Source of the DNA: Dyella_B sp035277725
GTDB taxonomy: Bacteria; Pseudomonadota; Gammaproteobacteria; Xanthomonadales; Rhodanobacteraceae
Direction: 5' to 3'
Length of the DNA stretch: 64,000 nt
NCBI RefSeq assembly: GCF_035277725.1
Contig: NZ_DATEJY010000069.1
Span: 14,048 to 78,047 of the forward strand
Shown here: piece after piece, positions 42,781-51,776 of the stretch
Layout of the letters: every line of letters begins with the position of its first letter
How positions within the stretch are numbered: position 1 is the stretch's first letter
Notes under the pieces: model-generated
Database searches by the model: none
Told to the model about the DNA's origin: nothing
What the model saw: only the letters and a program-made list of their open reading frames with translations
Program-made: the position numbers and the translations under genes

Positions 42781-45700
42781 GCGTCGCCCTCCGCGCTGGC
42801 GGCATCCAGCAGCGGACGATACAACGCCAGCCAATGTTCGAAGCCATCGGCATGCAGCGTTGAAAAACTGCGCCACGTGCGTGCCAGACTAGGTTCGCGG
42901 TTCACTTCGCCGGACGGCGCACCCGGCGCATCGCTGCCTTCGTAGCAAAGCCGCGCGGCGTCGGCGGGGATCTTTTCGTTGCGCTCTGCCAGCAGCCATG
43001 CATAAGCGGTGAGCCGTGCAATGGGCAGCGGTTTTTGCATGCCTTCTTGCCAGCTATCCAATAAAGCATTCAGTAGCACGGAGGCTTCGTGGCGGTCGAG
43101 CGCCTTCACTACCACGGTCGCGTCCGGTGCCAGGAAGCGGCTGGCCATGGCGACACCATTCGCATTGGCCAGCAACTGCAATACCCATGGTTGCAACAAC
43201 TTGTCATAGCGAATGGTCTTGCCTTGGCAAAGCTGGCCGGCCATCGGCAACAAGCGTACGAGGTTGTCGTCATCGCCGGTGCGCAGATCATCAAGCCAGC
43301 CTTCGACAACGAGTTCACCGTGTTGATGACGTAATTCCTGCGCGGGCGCACGCGAGTGCCAATGCGCCAGCGAGGCTTGCCAGCGGCGCAGAATCCGATG
43401 CACGTCGTCGCCGATATCCTCTACCGCCAGTGCGCCGAAGCCACCCGTGGGTACCACACCTTGTTGCCGCAGGCGTGACGCGGCATGGAGCAACGCAGGC
43501 TCGGCATTCGCGTCGTCCGCGTTCAATGCGCACTGCAGCAGTGTTTGCGTGGCGGCGTGATTTTCCAGGCCATCCAACGCGAACGGTTCGTTATCGTCCA
43601 TGCCGGTGTCGATATCCTCGAAACGCACCTTCAGCCGTTCGCTGTAGAAGCATGCCGCTGGCCGGGCGAGAAAGCGTTGCAGCGTGCGGATGTCCAACAC
43701 GGATTCCGTCTGCCATGGTGACAGCAGCGTGGGTTCGCTATGCGTTTTGGCGCGACGCGCCTGTGCCCACTCTGCGGCATAGGTAAAAAGCGGCGAAGCG
43801 GTATCGAAGTAGCGTTCGCTGAAGGCCTGCAAGGGATATTCGGTGGTGATGGCATCCAGCAGCTGCTGGTCGTGCGCGGCATTGTTCTCCGGCAAGCGCC
43901 AGCCGGCAGCAAGATAATCGCGCAGTTGGCCTACCAGCACCGACGGCGGCAACTCGCTGTTGTCGCGCACACTGTGGCCCACCCAGCTGATGTGCAGCAC
44001 ATCGCGCGCGGACAGCAGGGCTTCCAGGAACAGATAGCGATCATCCTCGCGGCGCGAACGGTCGCCAGGCCGGTGCTGGCTGGCCATCGCCATCAGGTCG
44101 AAGTCGGGCGGTGAAATACGGCGCGGGTAATCGCCGTCGTTCATGCCCAGCAGGCAGACCACGCGGAAAGGAATGGCGCGCATCGGCAGCAAGGTGCCGA
44201 AGTTCACCGCGCCACCCATGAAGCGTTGCGAAAGATGGTGCTGATCGATCGCCTGCAACCAATCCTCGGCCACAATGGCAAGGGGAATGGTTTGCGTAAA
44301 GCTCGCTTCCTGGCAGGCATCCAGCCAATTGTCGAGCGCATCTTCCAGGCGGCCGATACGCATGGTGTCGTTTTCGTCACCGTGCGTGTCGAAGCAGTCG
44401 CGCAGCAGGCTGCGCAATCGTTCACTCCATTGCATCGGCGTAGCCGGCGAAGCGAACAGTTGCCAATAGCGTTCCAGCGTTTCCAGCAATTGGCTTAAGG
44501 GACCGATCAACTCGGCATCCAAGCCACCGATGTCCGCATAGGGCGCGATCTGGTTGAGCGAAGGGCCGTCACCCGTCGCATAGCCCAGTAGCATGCGGCG
44601 CAGGCCGAAGCGCCAGCTGTTCTGCTCGTCCGGGGGCAGGCCAAAGGCTTGCTTCTGTTTGCCATTGAGGCCCCAGCGGATGCCGGATTCGGTAATCCAG
44701 CGGCGCAGGGTCGGCAGTTCGTCTTCGCTGATGCCGAAACGGCGGCGCAGCGAAGGCACGTCGAGCAAGTCCAGCACGTCGCTGGCGGTAAAGCGCGATT
44801 CGGTCAGCGTGAGCAGCCGCTCCAATGCGGTGATCAATGGCGAGGTGTTGCGGCCTGACTGGTCGGCGACGTGATGGGGCAGGTAGCGCGGATCGTCGTT
44901 GGCGATGCGCCCGAACACGGCTTGCACGTGCGGGGCATATGTGCGGATGTCCGGCACCATTACCATCACGTCGCGCGGCGATAGCGGCGCGCCTTGGCGC
45001 GCGGCTTGCTCGAACAACGCAAGCAGTTGGTCGTGCACAATCTCCACCTCGCGCTGCGGGCTGTGCGCGACGTGGAAATGCAGCGAGTGGGTATCGGGCA
45101 GCGGTTTGCGCAACGCGGGACTGGCCGGGGCGGGTTCCAGTTCCAATACGGCTTGCTGTACTTGATGCAGCAAGGAATCGCTGCCGTACTCGCGGAACAG
45201 ATCGATGCTGCGCTTGATGGAAGTGAACTGCGCGCGATAGCGCTCCGGTTGATCGAATGCGTCGAGTTGACGAATGAAGTCACGCCCTTGCTTGCCCCAT
45301 GCTGCCAGCAAGGGATTTGCGTGCAGATGCAGGTCTTCGAAGCGCGGCTCCGGTGGCAGGCCGGGTTTGTTGGCGTGGCGGCGATGCTCGGCAAGCAGCA
45401 GCTCACGATCCTCGATGATGTCGGCCCAATAGTGCCGGCACGGATTGGTGACCAGCAGCAGCACTTGGCTGTAGCGCCCGAGCGCTGTCAGCGCTTCCAG
45501 CACCTGCGGCGGCAGCGAGGTGATGCCGAACACCACGATGCGCCGCGGTAGCGTCTCCGGCCGCACCGGGGAGGACTGCATTTGCTGTATGAAGCGCCGA
45601 TGCACGCCCGCGCGATGACTGTCGCGCTGCTCGGCTGGAACGTCATCCAGCAGCAACCGCCACAGCCGGGGTTGCCAACGCTGCGCCGCCGGCAAGTCTT

Positions 45701-46256
45701 TCACCCGGTTGCGCACGCTGTCGCGCAATACGTCGTTGCGGTGTTCCCAATCTTCCAGCCAATCGGCGCGGAACACCTGGTATTGATCGAAAAGATCGGC
45801 TACTTGCATGGCCAGTCGGTACAGCCGCCGCCAATCGCCAGCGTCGCCAAGCAAGGCGCGCAAGGATGCGAAAGCCGGTTCAGCCACGCAGGACGGCAGC
45901 AAGCGCAGCAGGCGCCATACCAGGCGCGACTTGTCGAACGGCGAGGTGGCCGGCACGGCGGCTTCGCCCAGCACGGCGCGATACACCGTCCACAGGAACC
46001 GGCCCGGCAATTGCATGTCGATCGCGGCGCTGATACCTAAGCCGCCGGCCGCTACCGGACGCGCCAGCGCCAGTTTCAGCCATTGGGCGATGCCGTTGCT
46101 CTGCACCAGCATCAACTCGTTTTCCAGCGGTTGCAGCGGTGTGCGCTGCAGCCACGCTGCGAGCAGATCGCGCAGATCCTCCTGGCGATTGCCGTGGATC
46201 ACCATCAGCCCGGGTTCGACGAAGGGAAGGTGAGGCTGTTGCTCGGATGCACTCAC
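42777..46256 (-). CDS. recC: Exodeoxyribonuclease V subunit gamma
   Basis: RecC (1159 aa) is the Chi-scanning scaffold of RecBCD, an inactive SF1 helicase and nuclease relative. The N-terminal LMVIHGNRQEDLRDLLAAWL, SNGIAQWLKLALARP, MVPDIRTYAPHVQAVFGRI, and RFMGGAVNFGTLLPMRAIPF with VVCLLGMNDGDYPR are family hallmarks. The start is a GTG at 46256 (SASEQQPHLPF follows); a GGAAG-containing purine stretch lies somewhat far upstream. It is first in the recC-recB-recD operon. Confidence 0.95.
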   Translation of the reverse strand: MSASEQQPHLPFVEPGLMVIHGNRQEDLRDLLAAWLQRTPLQPLENELMLVQSNGIAQWLKLALARPVAAGGLGISAAIDMQLPGRFLWTVYRAVLGEAAVPATSPFDKSRLVWRLLRLLPSCVAEPAFASLRALLGDAGDWRRLYRLAMQVADLFDQYQVFRADWLEDWEHRNDVLRDSVRNRVKDLPAAQRWQPRLWRLLLDDVPAEQRDSHRAGVHRRFIQQMQSSPVRPETLPRRIVVFGITSLPPQVLEALTALGRYSQVLLLVTNPCRHYWADIIEDRELLLAEHRRHANKPGLPPEPRFEDLHLHANPLLAAWGKQGRDFIRQLDAFDQPERYRAQFTSIKRSIDLFREYGSDSLLHQVQQAVLELEPAPASPALRKPLPDTHSLHFHVAHSPQREVEIVHDQLLALFEQAARQGAPLSPRDVMVMVPDIRTYAPHVQAVFGRIANDDPRYLPHHVADQSGRNTSPLITALERLLTLTESRFTASDVLDLLDVPSLRRRFGISEDELPTLRRWITESGIRWGLNGKQKQAFGLPPDEQNSWRFGLRRMLLGYATGDGPSLNQIAPYADIGGLDAELIGPLSQLLETLERYWQLFASPATPMQWSERLRSLLRDCFDTHGDENDTMRIGRLEDALDNWLDACQEASFTQTIPLAIVAEDWLQAIDQHHLSQRFMGGAVNFGTLLPMRAIPFRVVCLLGMNDGDYPRRISPPDFDLMAMASQHRPGDRSRREDDRYLFLEALLSARDVLHISWVGHSVRDNSELPPSVLVGQLRDYLAAGWRLPENNAAHDQQLLDAITTEYPLQAFSERYFDTASPLFTYAAEWAQARRAKTHSEPTLLSPWQTESVLDIRTLQRFLARPAACFYSERLKVRFEDIDTGMDDNEPFALDGLENHAATQTLLQCALNADDANAEPALLHAASRLRQQGVVPTGGFGALAVEDIGDDVHRILRRWQASLAHWHSRAPAQELRHQHGELVVEGWLDDLRTGDDDNLVRLLPMAGQLCQGKTIRYDKLLQPWVLQLLANANGVAMASRFLAPDATVVVKALDRHEASVLLNALLDSWQEGMQKPLPIARLTAYAWLLAERNEKIPADAARLCYEGSDAPGAPSGEVNREPSLARTWRSFSTLHADGFEHWLALYRPLLDAASAEGDA

Positions 46257-46816
46257 GATGGGTTGCGCTTCCTTGTTGTGACGTTACTTGAAGACGGCTT
46301 TACCTTGAGGTCGCGCGGCTTGCGGTCACCCGGCGTGGCGATGGGGCGTGTGCCGAGGGATTTTAGCGTCAATTACCTTCCTGATTAGCATCATGCCTCG
46401 GCCTTCCTATCTCGTCGTCCCGGCGAAGGCCGGAGCCCAGCGTCTCCCGCTTTAAAGTCGCCAGGCCCCGGCTTTCGCCGGGGCGACGAGTCTCTTGCAA
46501 GATTCGCAGTACGTTCCAGCTGAGACACGACGCCAACCAGGACTACCTTTGTCCGCTTCTGTTCGGCTGGACTGAAGCGAATCGTTGGCACGATGCGATT
46601 GGGTAAGGCTGAACATCCGATCTTGCTTCGATCCCCGTGATATGCCTCGCAAAAAAACAAAGGCGATCCGCGCATTGTCCTGCGTGACAACGATTCGCCA
46701 CGCGGAAGGCACACCGCTTCACCACGGTTTCACATCTGCAATCGAATGATCGCTCCGCGTTTGGACGTCCAGCCGACGCCTTTTGGGGAGCCGGTCATAC
46801 ATAAGCGGGGTGATCG
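46257..46816. other. Intergenic region between recC and the MASE1 gene
   Basis: About 560 nt without a supportable gene. It must contain the divergent promoters for recC and the MASE1 gene, and it holds a type C palindromic pair at 46411-46490. Short open frames here have no ribosome site or recognisable product. Confidence 0.6.
46411..46490. repeat. Paired palindromic repeat (type C)
   Basis: CTCGTCGTCCCGGCGAAGGC at the left and CCGGCTTTCGCCGGGGCGAC ending GAG at the right form an inverted pair with a 35-nt centre. It is the same family as the repeat embedded in pilX and those flanking the recD end. Confidence 0.85.
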
Positions 46817-48484
46817 ATGGGGCAGGGACTTTGGGAGAGACCTTGGGTTCGCCATGTGGCCGTGGCTTTGGGCTATGGCGTTGCGTACCTGGTGTTCCGC
46901 GCCTTGTCGCCCCCTCAATGGCAGATTACGGCTGGACTACGGTTCGCCGTGCTACTGCTTGTTCCTTATCGTTATTGGCCCGCCTTGATCGTTGGCGAGG
47001 CGGGTTGGTACGCCAGTTTGGGTTATATCTGCGCGCCGACGTGGGGTGTGGAGTGGGGATTTGCCAACGCCATACCGCCCATCATCTATATAGCGCCGGT
47101 CGTTTATTGGCTACGCAAGCACTGGCCGCCAGCCCGCACCCATGCAACGCATATCAATATGGGAAGGCTGCTCAGCTGTGCTTTGTTGATCGCGGTGATC
47201 GTAATGCTGCGCGACTTTGGCGTGCTTTCGACCGCCAAAAACATGCCGTCAGACTACGATTTCAGTTTTTTCAAATGGGGCCCGCGCTACTTCATGGGGG
47301 GCTTCCTGGGCATTCTTACCGTGGTGCCGCTTGCGTTGCTTGGCTATCAGAAGCTGATCGTCAAAAGCTGGGCGGAACTGCAAGGCAAAATCGAAAACAG
47401 CCGTCTGCTGTTCGAGAGTGTTTGCCTGGGGCTTCCCGTTCTTGCCTTGCTGTTGTGGATTGGATATGGCGCAGCACCTAACGCGCCAACACGGCAAATG
47501 GCTCAAGTTGCCATGTTTCTTCCGGTGGTCTGGTTGGCTTTCCGACATGGATGGGAGGGGGCGGCAGTGGGAGGGACGGCAGCAAGCTGTACGGTGATGT
47601 TGCTGATGTCCAATGCAGTGTGGGATTTGACTACCCTGCAAGCAGAATCCATTTTGTCGTTTGCCATTTCGACCATGTTGATCATGGGCGCGCGTATCGG
47701 ATCGCTCGATCAGCATGTTGAGCGCGATCGCATGGATGTTCTCGCAGCGCTGGCGTTGGCCCAGCGCAGCATCTATTTGAACGAAATGCAGTTGCGCATG
47801 ACATCGACGGCGTTGGAGCAGGTCAAGGAAGATGTCCAAGCTGGATTTACGATGATGATGGGACGTCTTCGCCATCTGCAGCCCGCGATTGATGATCGTG
47901 GATATCGCCGCCATGCCTTGGTTGCGCAGGATCAACTTCATCGTTTGGCTGATGGCCTTTATCCCGCTGCGCTACGTGAAAGAGGCCTTCCCGCTGCTCT
48001 GCAGGAAGGTGGACTGCCAATCATGTTGAAGGAAGCAGGACTGACCTATACCTGCGATTTGCGCGGGTCGGTAAGCAGGCTTTCCAATGCGTTGCGCATG
48101 ACCATCTATCGCATCATTTTGGAAGCCGTGGCTGACGCTTGCACGAAGAAGAATGTGAGCGATATCCGGCTCCAGATACGCGTTGCAGAAAGACAACAAC
48201 GCGTTGGCGTATTGATCGTTGCCCGTTTTCGCGCGCATCCCGCGCAGCTTGCCTTTGTTGATTGGGAAGAACTGCTTCCGCGTCTGGTGCGTGGGACCAG
48301 CGGCCTTGGCCTGCGAGCGGTACGAGACAGGGCGGCCGTCTTCGAGGGGCGTACGCGTACACGATCCATAGCCCGCGGACATCAGATCAGTATGCTGCTA
48401 CTTGATTCCATCGTACCCGGCGTTGCGATCAGCCCCCGCCGGGCGATGGATAGCGTGCGGACGTCGTCAGTGGCCGGCGAGTGA
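46817..48484 (+). CDS. MASE1-domain sensor, degenerate histidine-kinase-like
   Basis: A 555-aa membrane protein. About eight hydrophobic segments in the first 290 residues (VAVALGYGVAYLVFRALSPP through ESILSFAISTMLIMGARIGS) match the MASE1 sensor module. The cytosolic part has kinase-like traces: an N-box-like LRMTIYRIILEAVADACTKK and a GTSGLGLRAVRDRAAVFEGR resembling the G2 box of NarL-type kinases. The HisKA_3 phosphoacceptor histidine motif is not seen where it should be (EQVKEDVQAGFTMMMGRLR). It is probably a sensor that lost or altered phosphotransfer. No response regulator is adjacent. GGGGTGATCG precedes the ATG. Its 3' end overlaps the convergent next gene by 18 nt. Confidence 0.75.
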   Translation: MGQGLWERPWVRHVAVALGYGVAYLVFRALSPPQWQITAGLRFAVLLLVPYRYWPALIVGEAGWYASLGYICAPTWGVEWGFANAIPPIIYIAPVVYWLRKHWPPARTHATHINMGRLLSCALLIAVIVMLRDFGVLSTAKNMPSDYDFSFFKWGPRYFMGGFLGILTVVPLALLGYQKLIVKSWAELQGKIENSRLLFESVCLGLPVLALLLWIGYGAAPNAPTRQMAQVAMFLPVVWLAFRHGWEGAAVGGTAASCTVMLLMSNAVWDLTTLQAESILSFAISTMLIMGARIGSLDQHVERDRMDVLAALALAQRSIYLNEMQLRMTSTALEQVKEDVQAGFTMMMGRLRHLQPAIDDRGYRRHALVAQDQLHRLADGLYPAALRERGLPAALQEGGLPIMLKEAGLTYTCDLRGSVSRLSNALRMTIYRIILEAVADACTKKNVSDIRLQIRVAERQQRVGVLIVARFRAHPAQLAFVDWEELLPRLVRGTSGLGLRAVRDRAAVFEGRTRTRSIARGHQISMLLLDSIVPGVAISPRRAMDSVRTSSVAGE

Positions 48485-48922
48485 ACTGCAAGAAGACGGA
48501 TCTTGGCATATGGCCGCAGCGCTCAACGTTGTCACGCCATCACTCTGCGGCGCAGCAGTAACAACCGTTGAACTATCCCGATAAACCGTCGTCGGCGTCG
48601 CTGCATTTATCGAAGACGTATTGGCCACGCGCTGCTGCGGTGTCGATACATATTGCGAATCTTCCCCGATCGGCAGGGTGATGAACTGCCCACCCGCCGT
48701 CCCCACTGCGCCAATGACATTGCCATTAATGTCATTCACCTGGATATATTTGATCCCCTTCAACACGAACACATAAACGTGCCAGTGCGGGCTCAAACTG
48801 ACATCCACGGCATTGGGCCATGCCTGGCCCAAACCTGTTGCAGGCGCCTCCGCTGCAATGCTTAATCCAGAAAAGCTCAGGCCCATGAAAATGCCCAGTG
48901 CGGCACGAGTAATCTTATGCAT
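48467..48922 (-). CDS. Secreted hypothetical protein
   Basis: A 151-aa protein with a signal peptide (ALGIFMGLSFSGLSIAAEAP). The mature part has a short beta-rich core (HWHVYVFVLKGIKYIQVNDI and GNVIGAVGTAGGQFITLPIG, the latter near the C-terminus of the core) followed by a Thr/Ser-rich tail (QRVANTSSINAATPTTVYRD). Two cysteines lie close together in ICQDPSSCSS near the C-terminus. AAGGGGAAACATC precedes the ATG. I do not recognise the family. It is convergent with, and overlaps by 18 nt, the MASE1 gene. Confidence 0.7.
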   Translation of the reverse strand: MHKITRAALGIFMGLSFSGLSIAAEAPATGLGQAWPNAVDVSLSPHWHVYVFVLKGIKYIQVNDINGNVIGAVGTAGGQFITLPIGEDSQYVSTPQQRVANTSSINAATPTTVYRDSSTVVTAAPQSDGVTTLSAAAICQDPSSCSSLAGH

Positions 48923-49146
48923 GATGTTTCCCCTTGCATGGTAAAAGGTTGGGTAGAAGTGGAACGCAATCTAGCTCCCCGCTTGCGCTGGAAAAGTGAT
49001 GAGCGAGGGCGTGGAATGCGCCAATCAGCAGGCCATAGAGGGATGTGATGAACTTGTGAAAGCGGCTGTAGGGCACGGCTGCTATAGTTGCCGCGATTTC
49101 ATTCCCATCACTTGGTGTGCCCAGCATTTTCGTTTGAAACGGCCAT

Positions 49147-49210
49147 GTGGGCTGGGATGAAATCCCAGCATCGTCAGCCGCAAAAATGCCGGGATTTCAT
49201 CCCAGCCTAC
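49147..49210. repeat. Paired palindromic repeat (type B) upstream of the phosphoesterase
   Basis: GTGGGCTGGGATGAAATCCC and GGGATTTCATCCCAGCCTAC form an inverted pair ending 30 nt before the phosphoesterase ATG, between its promoter region and its ribosome site, so it would be part of the 5' leader if transcription starts upstream. Confidence 0.85.
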
Positions 49211-49240
49211 GGGGACGGGGCGGGGCGGAAAGGGGGCTTC

Positions 49241-50488
49241 ATGAGTACAGACTCTGCAGCTGTTTCGTCGCCAGTTGCAAATCGCATCCAGCACGTGTTC
49301 GTGCTGATGCTGGAAAACCGGTCCTTCGATCATTTGTTTGCACTGTCGGATATACCGGGTATTGCCGCCGCCACGTCGAGCAGTACAAATACCTACGGCG
49401 GTACGGTTTATTCCTTCGGTGATGGCGCACCCACCCAAATGCCTGCTGACCCTGGGCATGAATTTACGGACGTGCTTGAGCAACTGTGCGGCGCCGGCGT
49501 CCAGCACCAACCTGGACAAGCTTATCCACCCATCGACAACTCCGGCTTTGTTGCCAATTTCGCCACCACCAAGGACGAAGGCACGCCCGCACAAGCGAAC
49601 GAAGCCGGTGAGATCATGCGCGGCGCCGACATTCGCTCACAGTCGCCGGCGCTTTACCAATTGGCCACCGAGTTTGTGTTGTGCGACGGCTGGCACTCGT
49701 CGCTGCCGGGCCCGACCTGGCCAAACCGGTATTTTGTTCATGGCGCTTCATCAGCGGGATTGGATCATTCGCCAACCTCGGCGGAGATGAGCGAGTGGGA
49801 ATGTGTCGATGGTTTTCCCTATCCGAAGGGTTCGATCTTCGATGCCTTGGGCAAGGGTAATTACCGCCTCTACCAGGACGACTTGGGCTCGGCGTTGGGG
49901 CGTGTGCCGCAGGTGGCGTCCATCAAGGGCATCAGTTTCTTCGATATCGACGACCTGTCGCACTTCGAGAGCGATCTTGCGAATGGCTATACCGCCCGCT
50001 ACACCTTTATCGAGCCGAGCTACGGCGACATCGTGCACGATACCTACGAAGGCGGCAGTTCGCAGCATCCGATGGATGGACTGAGCGGCGGTGATCAATT
50101 GGTGGCGCGCGTCTACAACGCCATTCGCAAATCGCCATTGTGGGAAAACAGCCTGCTGGTGATTCTCTACGACGAGCATGGCGGCTTTTACGATTCGGCC
50201 AAACCCGGCAAAGCGGTGCCGCCGAACGACGGTGCCGATTCATCCTTGAATACCAATGGCTTCCTGTTCGACGTCTATGGCGTTCGCGTGCCGGCGATCG
50301 TGGTATCGCCGTGGGTCGCGCGCGGTTATGTCGAGCACACTATCTACGACCATAGCTCCGTGCTGGCCACGATCGAGCGCCTGTTCAATCTGCCGGCGCT
50401 CACCGATCGCGACCGGCATGCCAAGGATCTGCTTTCCTTGCTCACAGCCACCTGCCGCGCGGATTGCCCGCAAGGGATCGGATCATGA
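49241..50488 (+). CDS. Phosphoesterase family protein (acid phosphatase / phospholipase C type)
   Basis: A 415-aa member of the PF04185 phosphoesterase family. The metal-site motif VFVLMLENRSFDHLFALSD is near the N-terminus, with YFVHGASSAGLDH in the middle and ILYDEHGGFYDSAKPG and VPAIVVSPWVARGY toward the end. Relatives hydrolyse phosphomonoesters or phosphatidylcholine, many outside the cytosol; here no signal peptide is visible from the chosen start. AAAGGGGGCTTC precedes the ATG at 49241, which is preferred to the open frame to 49088 that would translate the palindromic repeat. It overlaps the next small gene by 4 nt. Confidence 0.85.
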   Translation: MSTDSAAVSSPVANRIQHVFVLMLENRSFDHLFALSDIPGIAAATSSSTNTYGGTVYSFGDGAPTQMPADPGHEFTDVLEQLCGAGVQHQPGQAYPPIDNSGFVANFATTKDEGTPAQANEAGEIMRGADIRSQSPALYQLATEFVLCDGWHSSLPGPTWPNRYFVHGASSAGLDHSPTSAEMSEWECVDGFPYPKGSIFDALGKGNYRLYQDDLGSALGRVPQVASIKGISFFDIDDLSHFESDLANGYTARYTFIEPSYGDIVHDTYEGGSSQHPMDGLSGGDQLVARVYNAIRKSPLWENSLLVILYDEHGGFYDSAKPGKAVPPNDGADSSLNTNGFLFDVYGVRVPAIVVSPWVARGYVEHTIYDHSSVLATIERLFNLPALTDRDRHAKDLLSLLTATCRADCPQGIGS

Positions 50489-50733
50489 ACCGGGTACCCA
50501 CCCCAGACCCGCGCGATAACGAGCCCTTGCGCGACGGCAGCCCGCTGATGGGTTACCTGCATATCTTGAGAAAGGCGCATATGGAGTTGGTCGGGCGAGA
50601 CGAGGCGCATCGGCGTTTCCATCTCATGTCCACGCGGGGGCATGCCAGGACGTACATCGAGGAACTGATGCCACTGCTGCTGAAAGAGCGCGGCAGGCAT
50701 CGCCTGAAACGTCACGCCGCTCACCGGCATTGA
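50485..50733 (+). CDS. Small protein coupled to the phosphoesterase
   Basis: An 82-aa basic protein starting at an ATG inside the phosphoesterase stop (ATGA overlap), which implies translational coupling. Visible are a polar N-terminus (PTPDPRDNEPLRDGSPLMGY), a helical centre (LHILRKAHMELVGRDEAHRR) and a basic C-terminus (LLLKERGRHRLKRHAAHRH). No signal peptide or membrane segment is seen. The family is not recognised; coupling suggests it assists or regulates the phosphoesterase. Confidence 0.6.
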   Translation: MNRVPTPDPRDNEPLRDGSPLMGYLHILRKAHMELVGRDEAHRRFHLMSTRGHARTYIEELMPLLLKERGRHRLKRHAAHRH

Positions 50734-50734
50734 C

Positions 50735-51262
50735 ATGGAATGTGACAGGGAAAAGGCGTTTTCAGGTTGCCAACTGCACCGTATATCGGCTGTCAGTCCG
50801 CGTGCTGCAGCGGGCCGAGCAGCGAGTCGAAGCCGAAGCAACCGAAACAGAGCGGGAACTCTATAGAACCATCTACGGCCACAAGAGCCGCGTGATGCGT
50901 CTGCGCACTGCCTTGGCCGCATCCGGCCCCATTGCGCGCCAAACGGTGGCCAGGAAAAGGGTGGGCATTTGGTCGCGCATCGATTCGTGCTTGACCAAGG
51001 CTCTCCAAATCTGTTTCCCCAGGAAGGCAACTTCAATATGTCTGCCTTCAAAACGCTCGAAAACGACTACGCCCGCTATACTGCTAAAGGTTATCAAGTG
51101 GATTTTGCACACACACTTGGTGACTTCGATCCTGTAACGGGCAGGCCGGGATCACTTAGCGTTCAATACGAAGTTACCGATGCAAATGGAAACGTGGTAG
51201 ATACTTTCGCGGACAAATTCTTAAATCAGTCCGGCCAGAGTTATGTAAGGAGAGCTTACTAA
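50735..51262 (+). pseudogene. Remnant of a polymorphic-toxin nuclease tail (DNA/RNA non-specific endonuclease type)
   Basis: The region encodes the C-terminal nuclease domain of a polymorphic toxin, without its delivery part. From about 50,894 one frame reads DASAHCLGRIRP, then GGHLVAHRFVLDQGSPNLFP and QEGNFNMSAFKTLENDYARY, ending GQSYVRRAY. The GGHLxAxRF...NLxPQxxxxN pattern is the active-site hallmark of Endonuclease_NS_2 toxins such as B. subtilis YeeF. The preceding part (ETERELYRTIYGHKSR) is in another frame, so a frameshift near 50,890 and loss of the N-terminal region make it a remnant. A shortened 74-aa product from the ATG at 51038 (AGGAAGG upstream) would lack the catalytic GGHL. 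The immunity-like gene follows after 2 nt. Confidence 0.7.
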
Positions 51263-51264
51263 AC

Positions 51265-51636
51265 ATGAATAATGAAGCTTCTGCAGTTGTCGTCGACCTT
51301 GCAAAAGAGTTTGTAAGTCTAGTCGGGTCGCTTGATTCGACTTGGACCAAGGCTTACTACAGATTCAGAGCAGAGGAACTTCGTTACGGTTCGAACGCAT
51401 CGCTGGTGAGTGGGTCGGGAGTGATGCTTTTAGGTGCGATAAGACATGGGCCCTTTTATGAATCGATGAATGAAAAAGGTGCCAAACTTTTGCATCATTT
51501 AAGTAAAAAGAGAGGCGTTTTCCTTTTAATCGTTGATAACAAGCTTGATTACGACATCAAATTTGAGTGGGATGATCTGCGCCGCTGGGAAATCTCAAAA
51601 ATGGACGGGCGTAGCGGGATCCCTGAAGGCATCTGA
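51265..51636 (+). CDS. Putative immunity protein (YezG/DUF600-like)
   Basis: A 123-aa acidic soluble protein beginning 2 nt after the toxin-tail remnant and preceded by AAGGAGAGCTTACTAAAC. The pattern WTKAYYRFRAEELRYGSN followed by a C-terminal YDIKFEWDDLRRWEISKMDG ending GIPEGI resembles the YezG/DUF600 immunity proteins that neutralise Endonuclease_NS_2 toxins. Position directly behind such a toxin tail supports this. The base composition is more AT-rich than the backbone, suggesting transfer. The frame is intact, so the cell may keep immunity without the toxin. Assignment rests on resemblance and context. Confidence 0.6.
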   Translation: MNNEASAVVVDLAKEFVSLVGSLDSTWTKAYYRFRAEELRYGSNASLVSGSGVMLLGAIRHGPFYESMNEKGAKLLHHLSKKRGVFLLIVDNKLDYDIKFEWDDLRRWEISKMDGRSGIPEGI

Positions 51637-51697
51637 ATGATGTGCTTTCCTCTTCAAGATGCGAAGCGTTGCTCTGCGGAAGGGATATTGAGCCCAA

Positions 51698-51760
51698 GTA
51701 GGCTGGGATGAAATCCCTGCGTCAACCACCAAACCAAGCTGGGATTCCATCCCAGCCTAC
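51698..51760. repeat. Paired palindromic repeat (type B), last one before the mobile element
   Basis: GTAGGCTGGGATGAAATCCC and GCTGGGATTCCATCCCAGCC with terminal TAC form an inverted pair between convergent genes. No further member of this family is seen to the right, inside the integrated element. Confidence 0.88.
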
Positions 51761-51776
51761 GCACGCAATGGATCGC

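Noticed and set aside
39127..46256. recBCD as an accessory defence locus
   Set aside because: Gene order, length and composition are those of the ordinary chromosomal recombination complex.
46391..46714. Small open frames in the recC-MASE1 spacer
   Set aside because: They translate a type C palindromic repeat and adjacent non-coding sequence, with no ribosome sites.
50344..51051. Minus-strand open frame of 235 codons over the phosphoesterase end and toxin remnant
   Set aside because: It crosses three plus-strand features with better evidence and shows no recognisable protein pattern.
50730..51137. Plus-strand 135-codon frame taken as an independent gene
   Set aside because: Only its ETERELYRTIYGHKSR part looks like protein, and this joins the toxin domain in another frame; the rest is out-of-frame reading of that domain.
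651..51760. Palindromic pairs as CRISPR arrays
   Set aside because: They are scattered singly or in inverted pairs, with no regular direct repeats and spacers and no cas genes nearby.
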